Shown: positions 5,843 to 14,403, counted from the stretch's first letter. The stretch is DNA of 15,323 nucleotides from an uncultured Desulfovibrio sp. (GCA_947176055.1 CAMWPE010000025.1:1-15323); one strand, 5' to 3'. Translations and numbers: made by a program. The notes: a model not told the origin generated them from the sequence alone.

Positions 5843-6514
5843 TTAGAAAGAGAACCTCATACCGAGCATAAATTCGTTGTTATAGGGTTCGTTGCCGATT
5901 TCGTATTTGCGGCCGTTGAGCGTGGTACTTACCTCGTTATAACCCAGACCGACGAATCTATAGGACGCGTCGACCGCGAAATTGTCATTAAAGCTGTACG
6001 ACAAGCCCGCGCCCGCGTTCCAGGCGAAATTGGCGTATCTGTCATCCATGGAGATCTTGTCGCCGTTTTTGAGGGTCAGATCATAGCCGGTGTAATTGAA
6101 GGCTACGCCAAGGCCGCCGCCGATGTAAGGCGTCAGATTGGTGTCGTTATGAAAATCCCAGAAAAGATTGGCGAACAGCGTGGAATTGTTCCACACGCCT
6201 TTCGCCTCGTTGACGAAAAGCCCGTAATCGGACCATTCCTTCTCGCTGTTGCCTCTCAGGGCGAATTCCACTTCCAGACGCAGGGGAACCATCTGTTGCG
6301 GCCAGAAATCGTAGCCTGCCGCCAGGCCGCCGCCCAGGGTAAACTGGCTATAGGTATCGATGCCCGCGCCGGCCAGAGCCCAGGATCTGGAGACTGTCCC
6401 TGTATTTTGGAAGCTCATAAGAAATTTGGGCGCGACATAAAATCCTTCGGCGTTGGCCATCGACGCGACTCCAAACCACAAGGTCGCGACAAGCAGGCAA
6501 AATAACCGCTTCAT
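5843..6514 (-). CDS. small outer-membrane beta-barrel protein (OmpA-barrel/opacity-like)
   Basis: The gene encodes 223 residues from the ATG at 6514. This start is chosen because GGAGG lies 5 nt upstream and the protein then opens with a clear signal peptide, MKRLFCLLVATLWFGVASMANA. A signal peptidase I site is expected after ANA (residue 22). An in-frame start 14 codons further upstream would hide the signal peptide. The mature part (about 201 residues) alternates polar and hydrophobic or aromatic residues in strand-like stretches, with Gly-rich segments such as LTPYIGGGLGVAFNYTGYDL. It ends in MLGMRFSF, the terminal-Phe signature of barrel assembly. The size fits an eight-stranded barrel of the OMP_b-brl class. 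Substrate or partner cannot be read from the sequence. It stands downstream of priA on the same strand with a 195-bp gap and probably has its own promoter. No clear terminator was found after it. Confidence 0.85.
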   Translation of the reverse strand: MKRLFCLLVATLWFGVASMANAEGFYVAPKFLMSFQNTGTVSRSWALAGAGIDTYSQFTLGGGLAAGYDFWPQQMVPLRLEVEFALRGNSEKEWSDYGLFVNEAKGVWNNSTLFANLFWDFHNDTNLTPYIGGGLGVAFNYTGYDLTLKNGDKISMDDRYANFAWNAGAGLSYSFNDNFAVDASYRFVGLGYNEVSTTLNGRKYEIGNEPYNNEFMLGMRFSF

Positions 6515-6709
6515 ACCGTCCTCCGTTTGACGAATTTTTATCCGGGATAGCGACAATGAGGATCGCTAAAAGCGTTTTCGGAGAAAATTCCTCCGGCTTT
6601 AGAGGCGCTTCGCGAAGGGAGAATTGAATCGCTCTTTCTGATTTTGTAAATGATGGCAATGGATTAAGCGCGTCCACCCGTTTGTTTATCCAGAGACAAC
6701 CGGTTGATT

Positions 6710-9058
6710 TTACAGCATATTGACAGGATCGAGATCGAGAAAAATTTTTAAGCGCCCGGCGAATGGCTGTTTAAGGAGTTTAAAATACAGTTCCCGGATA
6801 TTTTGCCATTCGCCGGATTTAATTACGCACTGAAAACGTCTCATCCCCCGGAGCATGGCCAGAGGGGACGGCGCCGGGCCCAGAACAATCGCTCCGGCCC
6901 TCTCCCCTTCCCGGCGTATCCAGGGTCGCAACTCCGTTATGGAGTCCGCTGCCCGCGCGTCGTTTTGAGGGAAGGAGAAACGCAAAAGAGCCAGCTTGAC
7001 GAAAGGCGGATAGAGTTTTTTTTCCCTTCTCGCGAGCTCTTCTTTGTAAAATCCCTCGTAATCGGAATTTAATACGTATTTCCAACAATAATGATTCACG
7101 TTTCTTGTCTGGATCAACACTCGCCCGGGCTTTTCGCCGCGACCGGCCCTGCCGCCGGCTTGGATCAATAACTGGAAGGCTCTTTCGGTCGCGCGGTAAT
7201 CCGGCATATTAAGCCCAATATCGCCGTCCGCCACCACGGCGAGCGTAACGTTGGGAAAATGATGGCCTTTGGACAGCATTTGCGTGCCTACCAGGAATGG
7301 CGAGCGATTGGCCCGAAAATCATTCAAAATTTCGTCAATCTTGCCCGGCCTGCGCGTATTGTCGCGATCCAGACGCAGGATTTCCCGGCCCGCGATAGTT
7401 TCCAGCCGCTCCGCTATTTTCTCCGTGCCTTCGCCTACCGCGAGGAAATTGGCCCGGCGGCAATCCGGGCACGGCGACGGATAGGGCGCGGTATAACCGC
7501 AATAGTGACAGATTAATTTTTTCGCGCTTTTGTGATAGCTCAACCCGATTTCGCAATGGGGGCAACGCAGGATTTTAGCGCAGTTCAGGCAATAGATCAT
7601 CGGAGCGTAGCCGCGCCGATTCAGGAGGATCACCGCCTGCTCGCCCTTGCGGGCGCACTCCCGCAAAGCCTCCTCGCAATAAGGCGAAAGCAGGCTCAAT
7701 CCTTCCGCCGTCGCCTTGATTGTTCCCGCGGCGGCTTTGCCGCTCAACGCGCCGATATTGGTCAGCTCGACCGGAGGAAGAGACGCGCCGCTAACCCGGG
7801 ACTTGAGATCCGTTCTGGGGATAGCTCCGATTTTGGCGGCGTAAAATGTCTTGATATCGGGAGTGGCCGAGCCCAGGATTAGGAGACCGGAATTTTTTTG
7901 CATTCGGAACCAGGCCACTTCCTTGGCATGATAAACGAAACCTTCATCTTGTTTGAAGGAAGAGTCGTGCTCTTCGTCAAGAATTACGCAACCTGGATTA
8001 TGGAGCGGAAGAAATAGCGCGGATCTGGTTCCGACTACGAGCTTCGGCTCGCGGGATGAGGCCAGCGCGGCGAATAAATCGCTTCTCGAGCGCGAGGTCT
8101 GATAACCGTGATAAAGATATAGATCTTCGGCGGGAATGACGGAGGCGGCGTCCGCGTATAATTTATGCGCCAGCGCCGCTTCGGGCGCGAGCAGTAGCGC
8201 CGATTTTCCCCTGGCCAGACATTCCCGTACGAGTCGCAAATAAACAGCGGTTTTCCCGCTTCCCGTGACTCCGTAAAGCAGGCGGCATTCCGGTCTATCC
8301 GACGCGAGCGCGGCCCCGAATTCCCGGGCGGCTTTTTCCTGCTCCCCGGACAGCTTGAAATCGGCGTCGAGTCCGCGAAAAGCTTCTTTCTCTTTGTCTT
8401 CCTGAAAATCAACATATCCGGCTTCCAGCGCCTTTTTTAACAGCGCGTTGCAGCCAGGCCCGAATTTTTGGGAAATTTGTTCGCGGGTGACCCAGCCTTT
8501 TTCATGGATAAAATCCAGCAAGGCGATTTGTTTTTTCGCGGCGGGCCGGAGAGGCCATGGGGGATCGATCTTCAGCCGGATAATATCGTTTTCCGAAGCC
8601 CGTCTTCTTTTCTCCGCGAAAGTCGCTTCTCCCCGCGCGAAAGCCAGGGCCATTTCCCGGTACGAGTCCGCGTTCATAATTCCAACGCGTCCCGGATCGT
8701 AAATTGCTCCGCGCCAGAATAACCGGAAATCGCCGCTTTTTAATTCCGCCGGCAAAACATGCCCGAAAACGGAGCCCAGCTCCGCTCCTTGGCGCGCGGC
8801 CAAATCGCGAGCCAGATCCGCTAACTCTTCATTCAATACCGGCTCTTTTTCCAGCGGCCAGACGACGCTTTTTATGACGGTTCCGGATGGAAGATCGCTT
8901 CTTTGATCCGCGGAAACTATATATCCCGACCGGATTTGCTTCCCCAGAGGAACGCATACGCGCGTTCCTTTCCGCCAGAACTCCGGGGGGAAGGCATCCG
9001 GCAGAGCGTATGTCAGGACAGAGTAGGGAGGAAAAAGCAAGGCTATTTTGGCGAACAT
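6710..9058 (-). CDS. priA: primosomal protein N', replication restart 3'->5' DNA helicase PriA
   Basis: PriA recognises stalled or D-loop forks and reloads the replisome. From the ATG at 9058 the protein has 782 residues (E. coli PriA is 732). The N-terminal DNA-binding part begins MFAKIALLFPPYSVLTYALP. Superfamily 2 helicase motifs follow: Walker A GVTGSGKT (263-270), Walker B DEEH (361-364), GSATP (396-400) and motif VI QAGGRAGR near 633-640. Eight cysteines in four CxxC pairs (490/493, 499/502, 517/520, 530/533) form the two zinc sites typical of the family, so it appears intact. An in-frame TTG six codons upstream (9076) is less likely because the ATG matches the usual PriA N-terminus, although neither has a strong ribosome binding site. 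It is divergent from the 915-residue protein gene. Confidence 0.97.
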   Translation of the reverse strand: MFAKIALLFPPYSVLTYALPDAFPPEFWRKGTRVCVPLGKQIRSGYIVSADQRSDLPSGTVIKSVVWPLEKEPVLNEELADLARDLAARQGAELGSVFGHVLPAELKSGDFRLFWRGAIYDPGRVGIMNADSYREMALAFARGEATFAEKRRRASENDIIRLKIDPPWPLRPAAKKQIALLDFIHEKGWVTREQISQKFGPGCNALLKKALEAGYVDFQEDKEKEAFRGLDADFKLSGEQEKAAREFGAALASDRPECRLLYGVTGSGKTAVYLRLVRECLARGKSALLLAPEAALAHKLYADAASVIPAEDLYLYHGYQTSRSRSDLFAALASSREPKLVVGTRSALFLPLHNPGCVILDEEHDSSFKQDEGFVYHAKEVAWFRMQKNSGLLILGSATPDIKTFYAAKIGAIPRTDLKSRVSGASLPPVELTNIGALSGKAAAGTIKATAEGLSLLSPYCEEALRECARKGEQAVILLNRRGYAPMIYCLNCAKILRCPHCEIGLSYHKSAKKLICHYCGYTAPYPSPCPDCRRANFLAVGEGTEKIAERLETIAGREILRLDRDNTRRPGKIDEILNDFRANRSPFLVGTQMLSKGHHFPNVTLAVVADGDIGLNMPDYRATERAFQLLIQAGGRAGRGEKPGRVLIQTRNVNHYCWKYVLNSDYEGFYKEELARREKKLYPPFVKLALLRFSFPQNDARAADSITELRPWIRREGERAGAIVLGPAPSPLAMLRGMRRFQCVIKSGEWQNIRELYFKLLKQPFAGRLKIFLDLDPVNML

Positions 9059-9100
9059 GGAAGCGCCGGCGTCCAATTTGGGAAATATATTTTCATGATT

Positions 9101-9128
9101 TTTATATAGTTTTAGCGAGCGCGAACAA
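9101..9128 (-). promoter_or_regulatory. candidate sigma-70-type promoter for priA
   Basis: On the minus strand, TTGTTC (9128-9123) and TATAAA (9106-9101) are separated by 16 bp. The -10 box matches the consensus at 5 of 6 positions and the -35 box at 3 of 6. It is about 42 bp upstream of the chosen priA ATG. Confidence 0.35.
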
Positions 9129-9271
9129 CGCTATCGACGCGGTCGGCGCGCGGCGAGAATATCAGGGGAAAATACGCGCGCCCTTATTAACCCGCCGGCT
9201 GGAGCGGGCCGGATTATTTTTTAAAATTAATGGCTCGCGACTTTTATACCGCGAAGAGGGCAAAAAGAAAA

Positions 9272-9300
9272 TTGTCAGCTCCGAAATTTTTGGGTATTTT
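9272..9300 (+). promoter_or_regulatory. candidate sigma-70-type promoter for the zinc-knuckle/TPR protein gene
   Basis: TTGTCA (9272-9277, 5 of 6 to TTGACA) and TATTTT (9295-9300, 4 of 6 to TATAAT) are separated by exactly 17 bp. They lie 53 bp upstream of the ATG at 9354, in the divergent gap with priA. Confidence 0.4.
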
Positions 9301-9353
9301 TCTTGCATAAATCTTGTGTTTAAACGCTTGATTTCCTACGCGCCGGAGGACTC

Positions 9354-12101
9354 ATGCCCAAATTAAACCAGCTTATGAACAAATTCCCGCAGTATCAGGA
9401 TGTGCATATGAGCACGCTCGGGCATACGCTCTGGGTCAGCTGGCACGGGGATTTGCCGCCGGCAATAAATCAGACCCTGCTCAATTACGGGGGTATGCTG
9501 GTAAGTCAAAGCAATGATCAGGCTCTTTGGTTCTTTTTTACGAACGACGTTTTTCTGGCGATCGCCCGCCTCTATATCTGGGGAAAATTCGAGGCTCTTC
9601 CCGTGGCCATCGAGCTTTTTCCCGGGCGCCTGCAGCTGACTCAGAAACGCGAGCCCAGCCTGGCAATCGAAGCCATGCTCGTTTCCCAGGAGCTGTATCC
9701 CCATGAGAATCTGGATATTTTCATCCATCCGCAGAGCAAACAAAGCGTAACTTTCATCCCTGGGATAACTTTCGAACGCGCCGCCATGCGTCAGGGTATG
9801 ATGTCCTGCGACTGGCAAACGCCCATAGTCGACGAAAGACTGCCCTATTCGTCCACGCAGACCTGGTTCGTAGTCATTCATCCGCTGGGCAATCCGCTGG
9901 ATAAAAAATTCCAGGCAGGCTGGAGCGCGATGTTCGAAAGGCTGGAGAAATTACTCCAGGAATTGAAGCTGAAATTCATTGTCCAGGATGGCTTTGTCAT
10001 CATCTCTCTGGATAATCTTCTCGCCATGCGCTCATTCCTGAAACAATATCTCAATATTTTTGACAAGGAAAAACAGGAAGGCGGAGCGTACTGGCCCTGC
10101 GTATGCGTGGTGGCCGAGCGCAAAAACCTCAATTTTAATAGCGATCTTCCCAAGAAAATCGGCCTTAAATGGGACAATCTCATGCCGGATTTCCCATATA
10201 TAAGTTATCGCAACGCTTTTTTGGCCGGGACGGATTTTGTCGTCAAGGATCTTCGCTTTACCGGCGCCCAGACGAATATGGACAGCTGGTGCAATGTGAT
10301 GCTGAACGAGAACAGCGTCAGCGCGAGATCTCTCCCCCTGATAATGGCGTCGCATCTGGCCTCTTCCGAGAACAATCAGGAATGTTTTTACTGCGGCCTG
10401 CACAACCATTCGGCGGCCGAATGTCCGTCGCGCAATTATTTCCCTTCACTGCCAGAAACCTGGAATAAACTCGCCACGCTGGATATCGACGAGATCAACC
10501 GGGCCTTCAGGCAAATCGAACTCGCGCTGGAGGCCAAAGGCGCGGCCGGTTACGGCGAGTTGCTGGAAAAACGCTCGTCCGAATCGATTCTTTTGCAAGC
10601 GATTCTCGATATAAACGCGCTCTCCCAGCTCAGGAATGTCTCCAAAAACTGGCTCTTCCGTCTTAAGGAGCCGGGGCCGGACGAAGAAATCCCCGCAAAG
10701 GATGACAGCCCGGCGTGGGATCTTCTGGACAAACTGGCCAACTCCCCGACATCGGCTTTGCCCAGCCTGGACAAAGAACTCGCGCAGACAATAACCCGCA
10801 TTCCCCGCGATCCAAGATTGCGCATGTTGCGGGCTTTCGTTCTAATCGAGCGCAACGATCCGGCGCAAGCGATCGCGCTGTTCAAAGAAGCGGCCGCCAT
10901 CACCCCTTCCCCCGCGCTTCAGGCCTGGAACGAATATCTACAGGCCCGCACAATGGAGTCGATGGGGCAATACGCTAAAGCGTCGGCCATGTACGCGCAA
11001 ATTCAACGCGTCATGCCCAACTGGCGGGAGCTTGCCTATCGCGACATGATTTGCCGTGTTAAAATGGGTTTCGCCGAGCAAATCACCGGTCAGGTCAAAA
11101 CTTTAGTGAAAAACGAGCCGGAGTATTTCAACCGCTTTTTGATCGATCCCGCGCTTGAGCGGGGACGTCTGCTTATCCTCTCTTCCCTATACGATTTAAT
11201 GGAAGACGCGAAGAAAAGCGCCGAAAACGAAAACGCGGCGGTCAACGCCCTTGCGACCAAGCTCGAAGCCTGGTTTCCGGAAGATCACCCCGTGCAGGGG
11301 ATTCTGGGAAACAAGATCGCGAATCTCCAGTCCCTGGGAAATATCACGAATTACATGGCCTTTTTACAGATGGTGAAATTAAGACCGCAACTGGAAAAGG
11401 ATCTGAACGACAGCATCCAGCGGGAGATCGAGGAGTTGCGCAACCGTTACAAGAGCTATCTGGACGCGCTCGAGGAAATTCGCGACGAAGCATCGTGGTT
11501 TCCTTTCCCCAACGCCCTGCGCGACTTCAGCGCCGATTTCAACGCGGGAGCCGGCATCATCAACTGGGCTTTTTCCAGCAATTTTAACGACGCGGAAACC
11601 TTCAAACAGGCGCAAACAAAATTGCCGCAACTTGACGACTTTCTGCATCGGCTGAAAAAGAAATTGACATTTTTAAGGACAGTGCGGGACGGCACATTGT
11701 TCGGCCTGACCATGTTCAAAACCTTTATCTGGATCGAAATCGTAGGATTGCTTCTCTGTTTCCTTGGCGTGCCCGCGATAGTTTTCTTTGGCGACAAGAT
11801 TGGCCTTGGATGGCTCAAATACCTGCTGGGCGAAAACCAATGGTCAATCCAGAAAGTTCTGGTAGTAATTGTGACGGTTATCGCCATTGGTTGCGGCGCG
11901 TTGCGAACCACGCTGGTCTTCGAGCGAAAAAAAGAAAAACTGCTCGATCAGGCCAGGGAGCAAAGAGAAAAGGCGCAGGCTACCAGGGTGAAAGAGATAA
12001 GGAAAAAACGCCTGGCCCAGGCGCAAAAAGCCAAAAAGGAAAAAGAAGAGGCGGAGAAAAAGGAAGCCCAGCGCCAGCTTAAAGCGAGAATGCAAAATTA
12101 A
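9354..12101 (+). CDS. 915-residue membrane-anchored protein with CCHC zinc knuckle and TPR-like repeats
   Basis: The gene starts at an ATG with GGAGGA 3 nt upstream. I do not recognise a named family for the whole protein. Residues 1-330 form a globular region without known motifs and with no signal peptide. Residues 344-357 (C344, C347, H352, C357) fit CX2CX4HX4C exactly, the CCHC zinc knuckle known for binding single-stranded nucleic acid. Residues about 487-557 look like two TPR or TPR-like helical pairs (PRLRMLRAFVLIERNDPAQA; QYAKASAMYAQIQRVMPNW). About 675-715 and 755-778 are helical and charged. Two membrane segments follow, about 791-812 and 832-850. They form a hairpin that would leave both the large N-terminal part and the tail in the cytoplasm. 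The tail (855-915) is a Lys/Glu/Arg/Gln coiled coil. A nucleic-acid-binding or scaffolding role at the inner membrane is inference. The gene ends 54 bp before the tRNA-tuf cluster. Confidence 0.9.
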   Translation: MPKLNQLMNKFPQYQDVHMSTLGHTLWVSWHGDLPPAINQTLLNYGGMLVSQSNDQALWFFFTNDVFLAIARLYIWGKFEALPVAIELFPGRLQLTQKREPSLAIEAMLVSQELYPHENLDIFIHPQSKQSVTFIPGITFERAAMRQGMMSCDWQTPIVDERLPYSSTQTWFVVIHPLGNPLDKKFQAGWSAMFERLEKLLQELKLKFIVQDGFVIISLDNLLAMRSFLKQYLNIFDKEKQEGGAYWPCVCVVAERKNLNFNSDLPKKIGLKWDNLMPDFPYISYRNAFLAGTDFVVKDLRFTGAQTNMDSWCNVMLNENSVSARSLPLIMASHLASSENNQECFYCGLHNHSAAECPSRNYFPSLPETWNKLATLDIDEINRAFRQIELALEAKGAAGYGELLEKRSSESILLQAILDINALSQLRNVSKNWLFRLKEPGPDEEIPAKDDSPAWDLLDKLANSPTSALPSLDKELAQTITRIPRDPRLRMLRAFVLIERNDPAQAIALFKEAAAITPSPALQAWNEYLQARTMESMGQYAKASAMYAQIQRVMPNWRELAYRDMICRVKMGFAEQITGQVKTLVKNEPEYFNRFLIDPALERGRLLILSSLYDLMEDAKKSAENENAAVNALATKLEAWFPEDHPVQGILGNKIANLQSLGNITNYMAFLQMVKLRPQLEKDLNDSIQREIEELRNRYKSYLDALEEIRDEASWFPFPNALRDFSADFNAGAGIINWAFSSNFNDAETFKQAQTKLPQLDDFLHRLKKKLTFLRTVRDGTLFGLTMFKTFIWIEIVGLLLCFLGVPAIVFFGDKIGLGWLKYLLGENQWSIQKVLVVIVTVIAIGCGALRTTLVFERKKEKLLDQAREQREKAQATRVKEIRKKRLAQAQKAKKEKEEAEKKEAQRQLKARMQN

Positions 12102-12115
12102 ATATAAAATATTTC

Positions 12116-12142
12116 TTGCCAAAAAAATTAAAATGTTTTAAT
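12116..12142 (+). promoter_or_regulatory. candidate promoter of the tRNA-tuf cluster
   Basis: TTGCCA (12116-12121, 5 of 6) and TTTAAT (12137-12142, 5 of 6) flank a 15-bp spacer, slightly short of the optimum. Thirteen bp further lies the first base of tRNA-Thr. The same AT-rich stretch contains the palindrome ATTAAAA-TG-TTTTAAT (12127-12142), which could instead contribute to the end of the upstream transcript. Confidence 0.35.
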
Positions 12143-12155
12143 TATCCTTTTTGCC

Positions 12156-12231
12156 GCTGGCGTAGCTCAATCGGTAGAGCAGCTGATTTGTAATCAGCAG
12201 GTTGCGGGTTCAAGTCCCATCGCCAGCTCCA
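12156..12231 (+). tRNA. tRNA-Thr (anticodon UGU)
   Basis: This is a full cloverleaf of 76 nt. The acceptor GCTGGCG pairs with CGCCAGC, followed by T and an encoded CCA. The D-arm is GCTC...GAGC, and the anticodon stem GCTGA/TCAGC holds the loop TTTGTAA with anticodon TGT. The T-arm contains GGTTCAAGT. It is the first of three tRNA genes ahead of tuf, as in the E. coli tufB operon. Confidence 0.97.
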
Positions 12232-12255
12232 GTCGGAAGCGCGCGGCGCGAGCAT

Positions 12256-12341
<86 letters not shown>

Positions 12342-12420
12342 CCCCGCTGGAAGCGCGCGAACAACGCCTTGGCTGTAGGAGACAGAAAAAAGGCTGTCGG
12401 GGACTACAACGCCGCCGGCG

Positions 12421-12440
12421 GGAAAGTTTTATTACTTTCC
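12421..12440 (+). repeat. hairpin in the spacer between tRNA-Tyr and tRNA-Gly
   Basis: GGAAAGT and ACTTTCC form a perfect 7-bp stem with loop TTTATT, 16 bp before tRNA-Gly. A smaller stem GACAG/CTGTC lies at 12381-12398. No U-run follows, so termination is unlikely. A site for processing of the tRNA-tuf precursor is possible. Confidence 0.4.
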
Positions 12441-12456
12441 GGGCTGACAAGCAGGC

Positions 12457-12532
12457 GCGGGAATAGCTCAATTGGTAGAGCATCAGCCTTCCAAGCTGAG
12501 GGTTGCGGGTTCGAGTCCCGTTTCCCGCTCCA
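12457..12532 (+). tRNA. tRNA-Gly (anticodon UCC)
   Basis: This is a full 76-nt cloverleaf. The acceptor GCGGGAA pairs with TTCCCGC, followed by T and an encoded CCA. The anticodon stem TCAGC/GCTGA holds loop CTTCCAA with anticodon TCC. The T-arm contains GGTTCGAGT. It lies 142 bp upstream of the tuf start codon, with no clear promoter between. Confidence 0.97.
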
Positions 12533-12674
12533 TTCCCTCCCCCACACCTTTCCGCAAGCCAAAGCCTTTCCGCGATACAGGAGCGAATCAGGGCGATAGC
12601 GAATCGCGCGGATATACGGCGCCGGCCCTGTTCCGGTTTTAAGCCGCCAAACAATTTTTCCAGGGAGACTAGAA

Positions 12675-13868
12675 ATGGGCAAGGCAAAATACGAGCGCAA
12701 AAAGCCCCATGTAAACATTGGCACAATCGGTCATATCGACCATGGCAAGACCACTCTTACCGCCGCCATCACCAAAATCGCCGGTCTCAAAGGCGACGGC
12801 AAATTCGTCTCCTACGACGAAATCGATAAGGCTCCGGAAGAAAAGGAACGCGGCATTACCATCGCCACCGCTCACGTGGAATACGAAACTCCCAAGCGCC
12901 ATTACGCGCATGTGGACTGCCCCGGCCACGCGGACTATATTAAAAATATGATCACCGGCGCCGCGCAGATGGACGGCGGCATCCTGGTGGTCGCGGCCAA
13001 CGACGGTCCCATGGCCCAGACCCGCGAGCACATTCTGCTGGCCCGTCAGGTCGGCGTGCCGCAGCTCGTCGTTTTCCTGAACAAAACCGATATGGTCGAC
13101 GATCCGGAACTGCTCGATCTGGTCGAGATGGAGATGCGCGAATTGCTCTCCTCCTACGGCTTCCCGGGCGACGACGTGCCGATCGTTCGCGGCTCCGCGC
13201 TGAAGGCGCTCGAATGCGACAAGGCCGACGCCGAAGACGCCAAATGCGTCGATGAATTGCTCAACGCTTGCGACGAATTTATTCCAGAACCCAAGCGCGA
13301 AATCGACAAGCCTTTCCTGATGCCCATCGAAGACGTGTTTTCCATCTCCGGACGCGGCACGGTCGTTACCGGCAGAGTCGAGCGCGGCGTTGTGAAAGTG
13401 GGCGACGAAGTGGAAATCGTAGGTATCAAGCCCACGCAGAAAACCACCTGCACCGGCGTGGAAATGTTCCGCAAACTGCTGGATCAGGGTCAGGCCGGCG
13501 ACAATATCGGCGTGCTTCTGCGCGGCACCAAACGCGACGAAGTGGAGCGCGGCCAGGTTCTCGCCGCTCCCAAGACCATTACGCCGCATAAAAAATTCAA
13601 GGCCGAAGTTTATGTCCTGTCCAAGGACGAAGGCGGCCGCAAAACCGCTTTCTTCAGCGGTTACCGACCCCAGTTCTATTTCCGCACGACCGACGTTACC
13701 GGCGTTATCGAACTGCCCGAAGGCGTCGACATGGTCATGCCCGGCGACAATGTTTCCTTTAACGTCGAGCTGATCGCGCCCATCGCCATGGAAAAAGGTC
13801 TGCGCTTCGCCATTCGCGAAGGCGGCAAAACCGTAGGCTCCGGCGTGGTCACCGAAATTATCGAGTAA
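12675..13868 (+). CDS. tuf: translation elongation factor Tu
   Basis: This GTPase delivers aminoacyl-tRNA to the ribosomal A site. Its 397 residues are the normal length. The GTP-binding motifs are intact: G1 GHIDHGKT (19-26), the effector region RGITI (59-63), G3 DCPGH (81-85) and G4 NKTD (136-139). Many EF-Tu proteins have NKCD or NKVD at G4, and Thr at that position is a tolerated variant. Domains 2 and 3 follow and end TVGSGVVTEIIE. A purine-rich GGGAGA lies about 8 nt upstream of the ATG. It follows three tRNA genes and is 3 bp from rpmG, so it is probably part of one transcript. Codon use is strongly biased to C-ending codons, as expected for a highly expressed gene. Confidence 0.99.
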   Translation: MGKAKYERKKPHVNIGTIGHIDHGKTTLTAAITKIAGLKGDGKFVSYDEIDKAPEEKERGITIATAHVEYETPKRHYAHVDCPGHADYIKNMITGAAQMDGGILVVAANDGPMAQTREHILLARQVGVPQLVVFLNKTDMVDDPELLDLVEMEMRELLSSYGFPGDDVPIVRGSALKALECDKADAEDAKCVDELLNACDEFIPEPKREIDKPFLMPIEDVFSISGRGTVVTGRVERGVVKVGDEVEIVGIKPTQKTTCTGVEMFRKLLDQGQAGDNIGVLLRGTKRDEVERGQVLAAPKTITPHKKFKAEVYVLSKDEGGRKTAFFSGYRPQFYFRTTDVTGVIELPEGVDMVMPGDNVSFNVELIAPIAMEKGLRFAIREGGKTVGSGVVTEIIE

Positions 13869-13871
13869 TTT

Positions 13872-14021
13872 ATGAGAGTCAATGTAATCATGGCCTGCAC
13901 CGAGTGCAAAAGGCGCAATTACAGCACGAGGAAAAACAAAAAAACCACCACTGGCCGCCTGGAAATGAAGAAGTACTGTCCCTGGGACAAGAAACACACA
14001 TTGCACCGGGAAACCAGATAA
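13872..14021 (+). CDS. rpmG: 50S ribosomal protein L33
   Basis: This is a 49-codon gene beginning MRVNVIMACTECKRRNYSTR and ending KKHTLHRETR, the full length of L33. Residues C9 and C12 form the first half of the zinc ribbon. The second half has C36, then CPWD with Asp where four-Cys forms have Cys, so zinc binding may be partial or may use Asp/His. The ATG is 3 bp after the tuf stop, and no strong ribosome binding site is visible, which suggests translational coupling. rpmG between tuf or tRNA genes and secE is a common bacterial arrangement. Confidence 0.97.
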   Translation: MRVNVIMACTECKRRNYSTRKNKKTTTGRLEMKKYCPWDKKHTLHRETR

Positions 14022-14033
14022 AATAAAAATTCC

Positions 14034-14058
14034 GGCGGACGCTTAAAAAACGTCCGTT
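14034..14058 (+). repeat. hairpin between rpmG and tRNA-Trp
   Basis: CGGACG (14036-14041) pairs with CGTCCG (14051-14056) across the loop CTTAAAAAA, and two G-U pairs can extend the stem. No U-run follows. It lies 13 bp after the rpmG stop and 8 bp before tRNA-Trp. It may therefore protect the rpmG 3' end or guide processing of the embedded tRNA. Confidence 0.4.
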
Positions 14059-14066
14059 CGGCGCGC

Positions 14067-14143
14067 AGGGTAGTAGCTCTAACGGCTAGAGCGGCGGTCT
14101 CCAAAACCGCATGCTGGGGGTTCGAATCCCTCCTACCCTGCCA
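14067..14143 (+). tRNA. tRNA-Trp (anticodon CCA)
   Basis: This is a full 77-nt cloverleaf. The acceptor AGGGTAG pairs with CTACCCT, followed by G and an encoded CCA. The D-arm is GCTC...GAGC. The anticodon stem GCGGT/ACCGC holds loop CTCCAAA with anticodon CCA. The T-arm is GGGGTTCGAATCCC. It sits between rpmG and secE, a conserved position in many bacteria. Confidence 0.97.
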
Positions 14144-14163
14144 TTTTATTACGCGAGCGAAAA

Positions 14164-14403
14164 ATGGCAAAAAAACAGGCGCAAGCCCAGGATTCCAAAC
14201 AGGAATCGAAACCCAATCCAGTCGTCCGCTTCATGCATTATGTCGAAGCGTGCCGGGCGGAGTTGCGAAAGGTAACGTGGCCTTCCTGGAAGGAAACGCG
14301 CAAGGCGACTTTCGCCGTTTTGGGCTTTGTCGCCGTTATGGCAATAATTCTCGGCCTGATCGACCTGGGTCTTTCCAGTCTGATTAAGGCCATTCTGGCT
14401 TGA
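14164..14403 (+). CDS. secE: protein translocase subunit SecE
   Basis: SecE is an essential clamp of the SecYEG inner-membrane channel. The protein has 79 residues, the short single-helix form. It starts with a Lys/Gln-rich cytoplasmic tail (1-18) and an amphipathic helix (about 20-35), followed by the family signature RAELRKVTWPSWKE (31-44). One membrane segment spans about 49-71. The ATG lies 20 bp after tRNA-Trp with only a weak ribosome binding site. Its stop overlaps the start region of nusG. Confidence 0.97.
   Translation: MAKKQAQAQDSKQESKPNPVVRFMHYVEACRAELRKVTWPSWKETRKATFAVLGFVAVMAIILGLIDLGLSSLIKAILA

Noticed and set aside
5693..6505. 270-codon plus-strand frame opposite the outer-membrane protein gene
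   Set aside because: The minus-strand gene has a signal peptide, a strong ribosome binding site and a barrel-ending Phe. The opposite frame has no supported start or family.
6515..6556. 14-codon N-terminal extension of the outer-membrane protein
   Set aside because: It would bury the signal peptide. The internal ATG at 6514 has GGAGG at proper spacing.
6575..6593. CGGAG/CTCCG stem upstream of the outer-membrane protein gene, as a possible priA terminator
   Set aside because: The stem is only 5 bp, no U-run follows on the minus strand, and it lies more than 115 bp past the priA stop.
7532..7882. Plus-strand and minus-strand frames of 70-160 codons across 6803-9366
   Set aside because: They are shadows of priA in other frames; priA is intact with all helicase motifs and eight zinc cysteines.
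12669..14006. 445-codon minus-strand frame across tuf
   Set aside because: It is antisense to a certain EF-Tu gene with strongly biased codons, which often opens a long opposite frame. It has no recognisable domains.
13919..14170. 83-codon minus-strand frame
   Set aside because: It is antisense to rpmG and tRNA-Trp. The part GRRDSNPQHAVLETAALAV is reverse-translated tRNA sequence.
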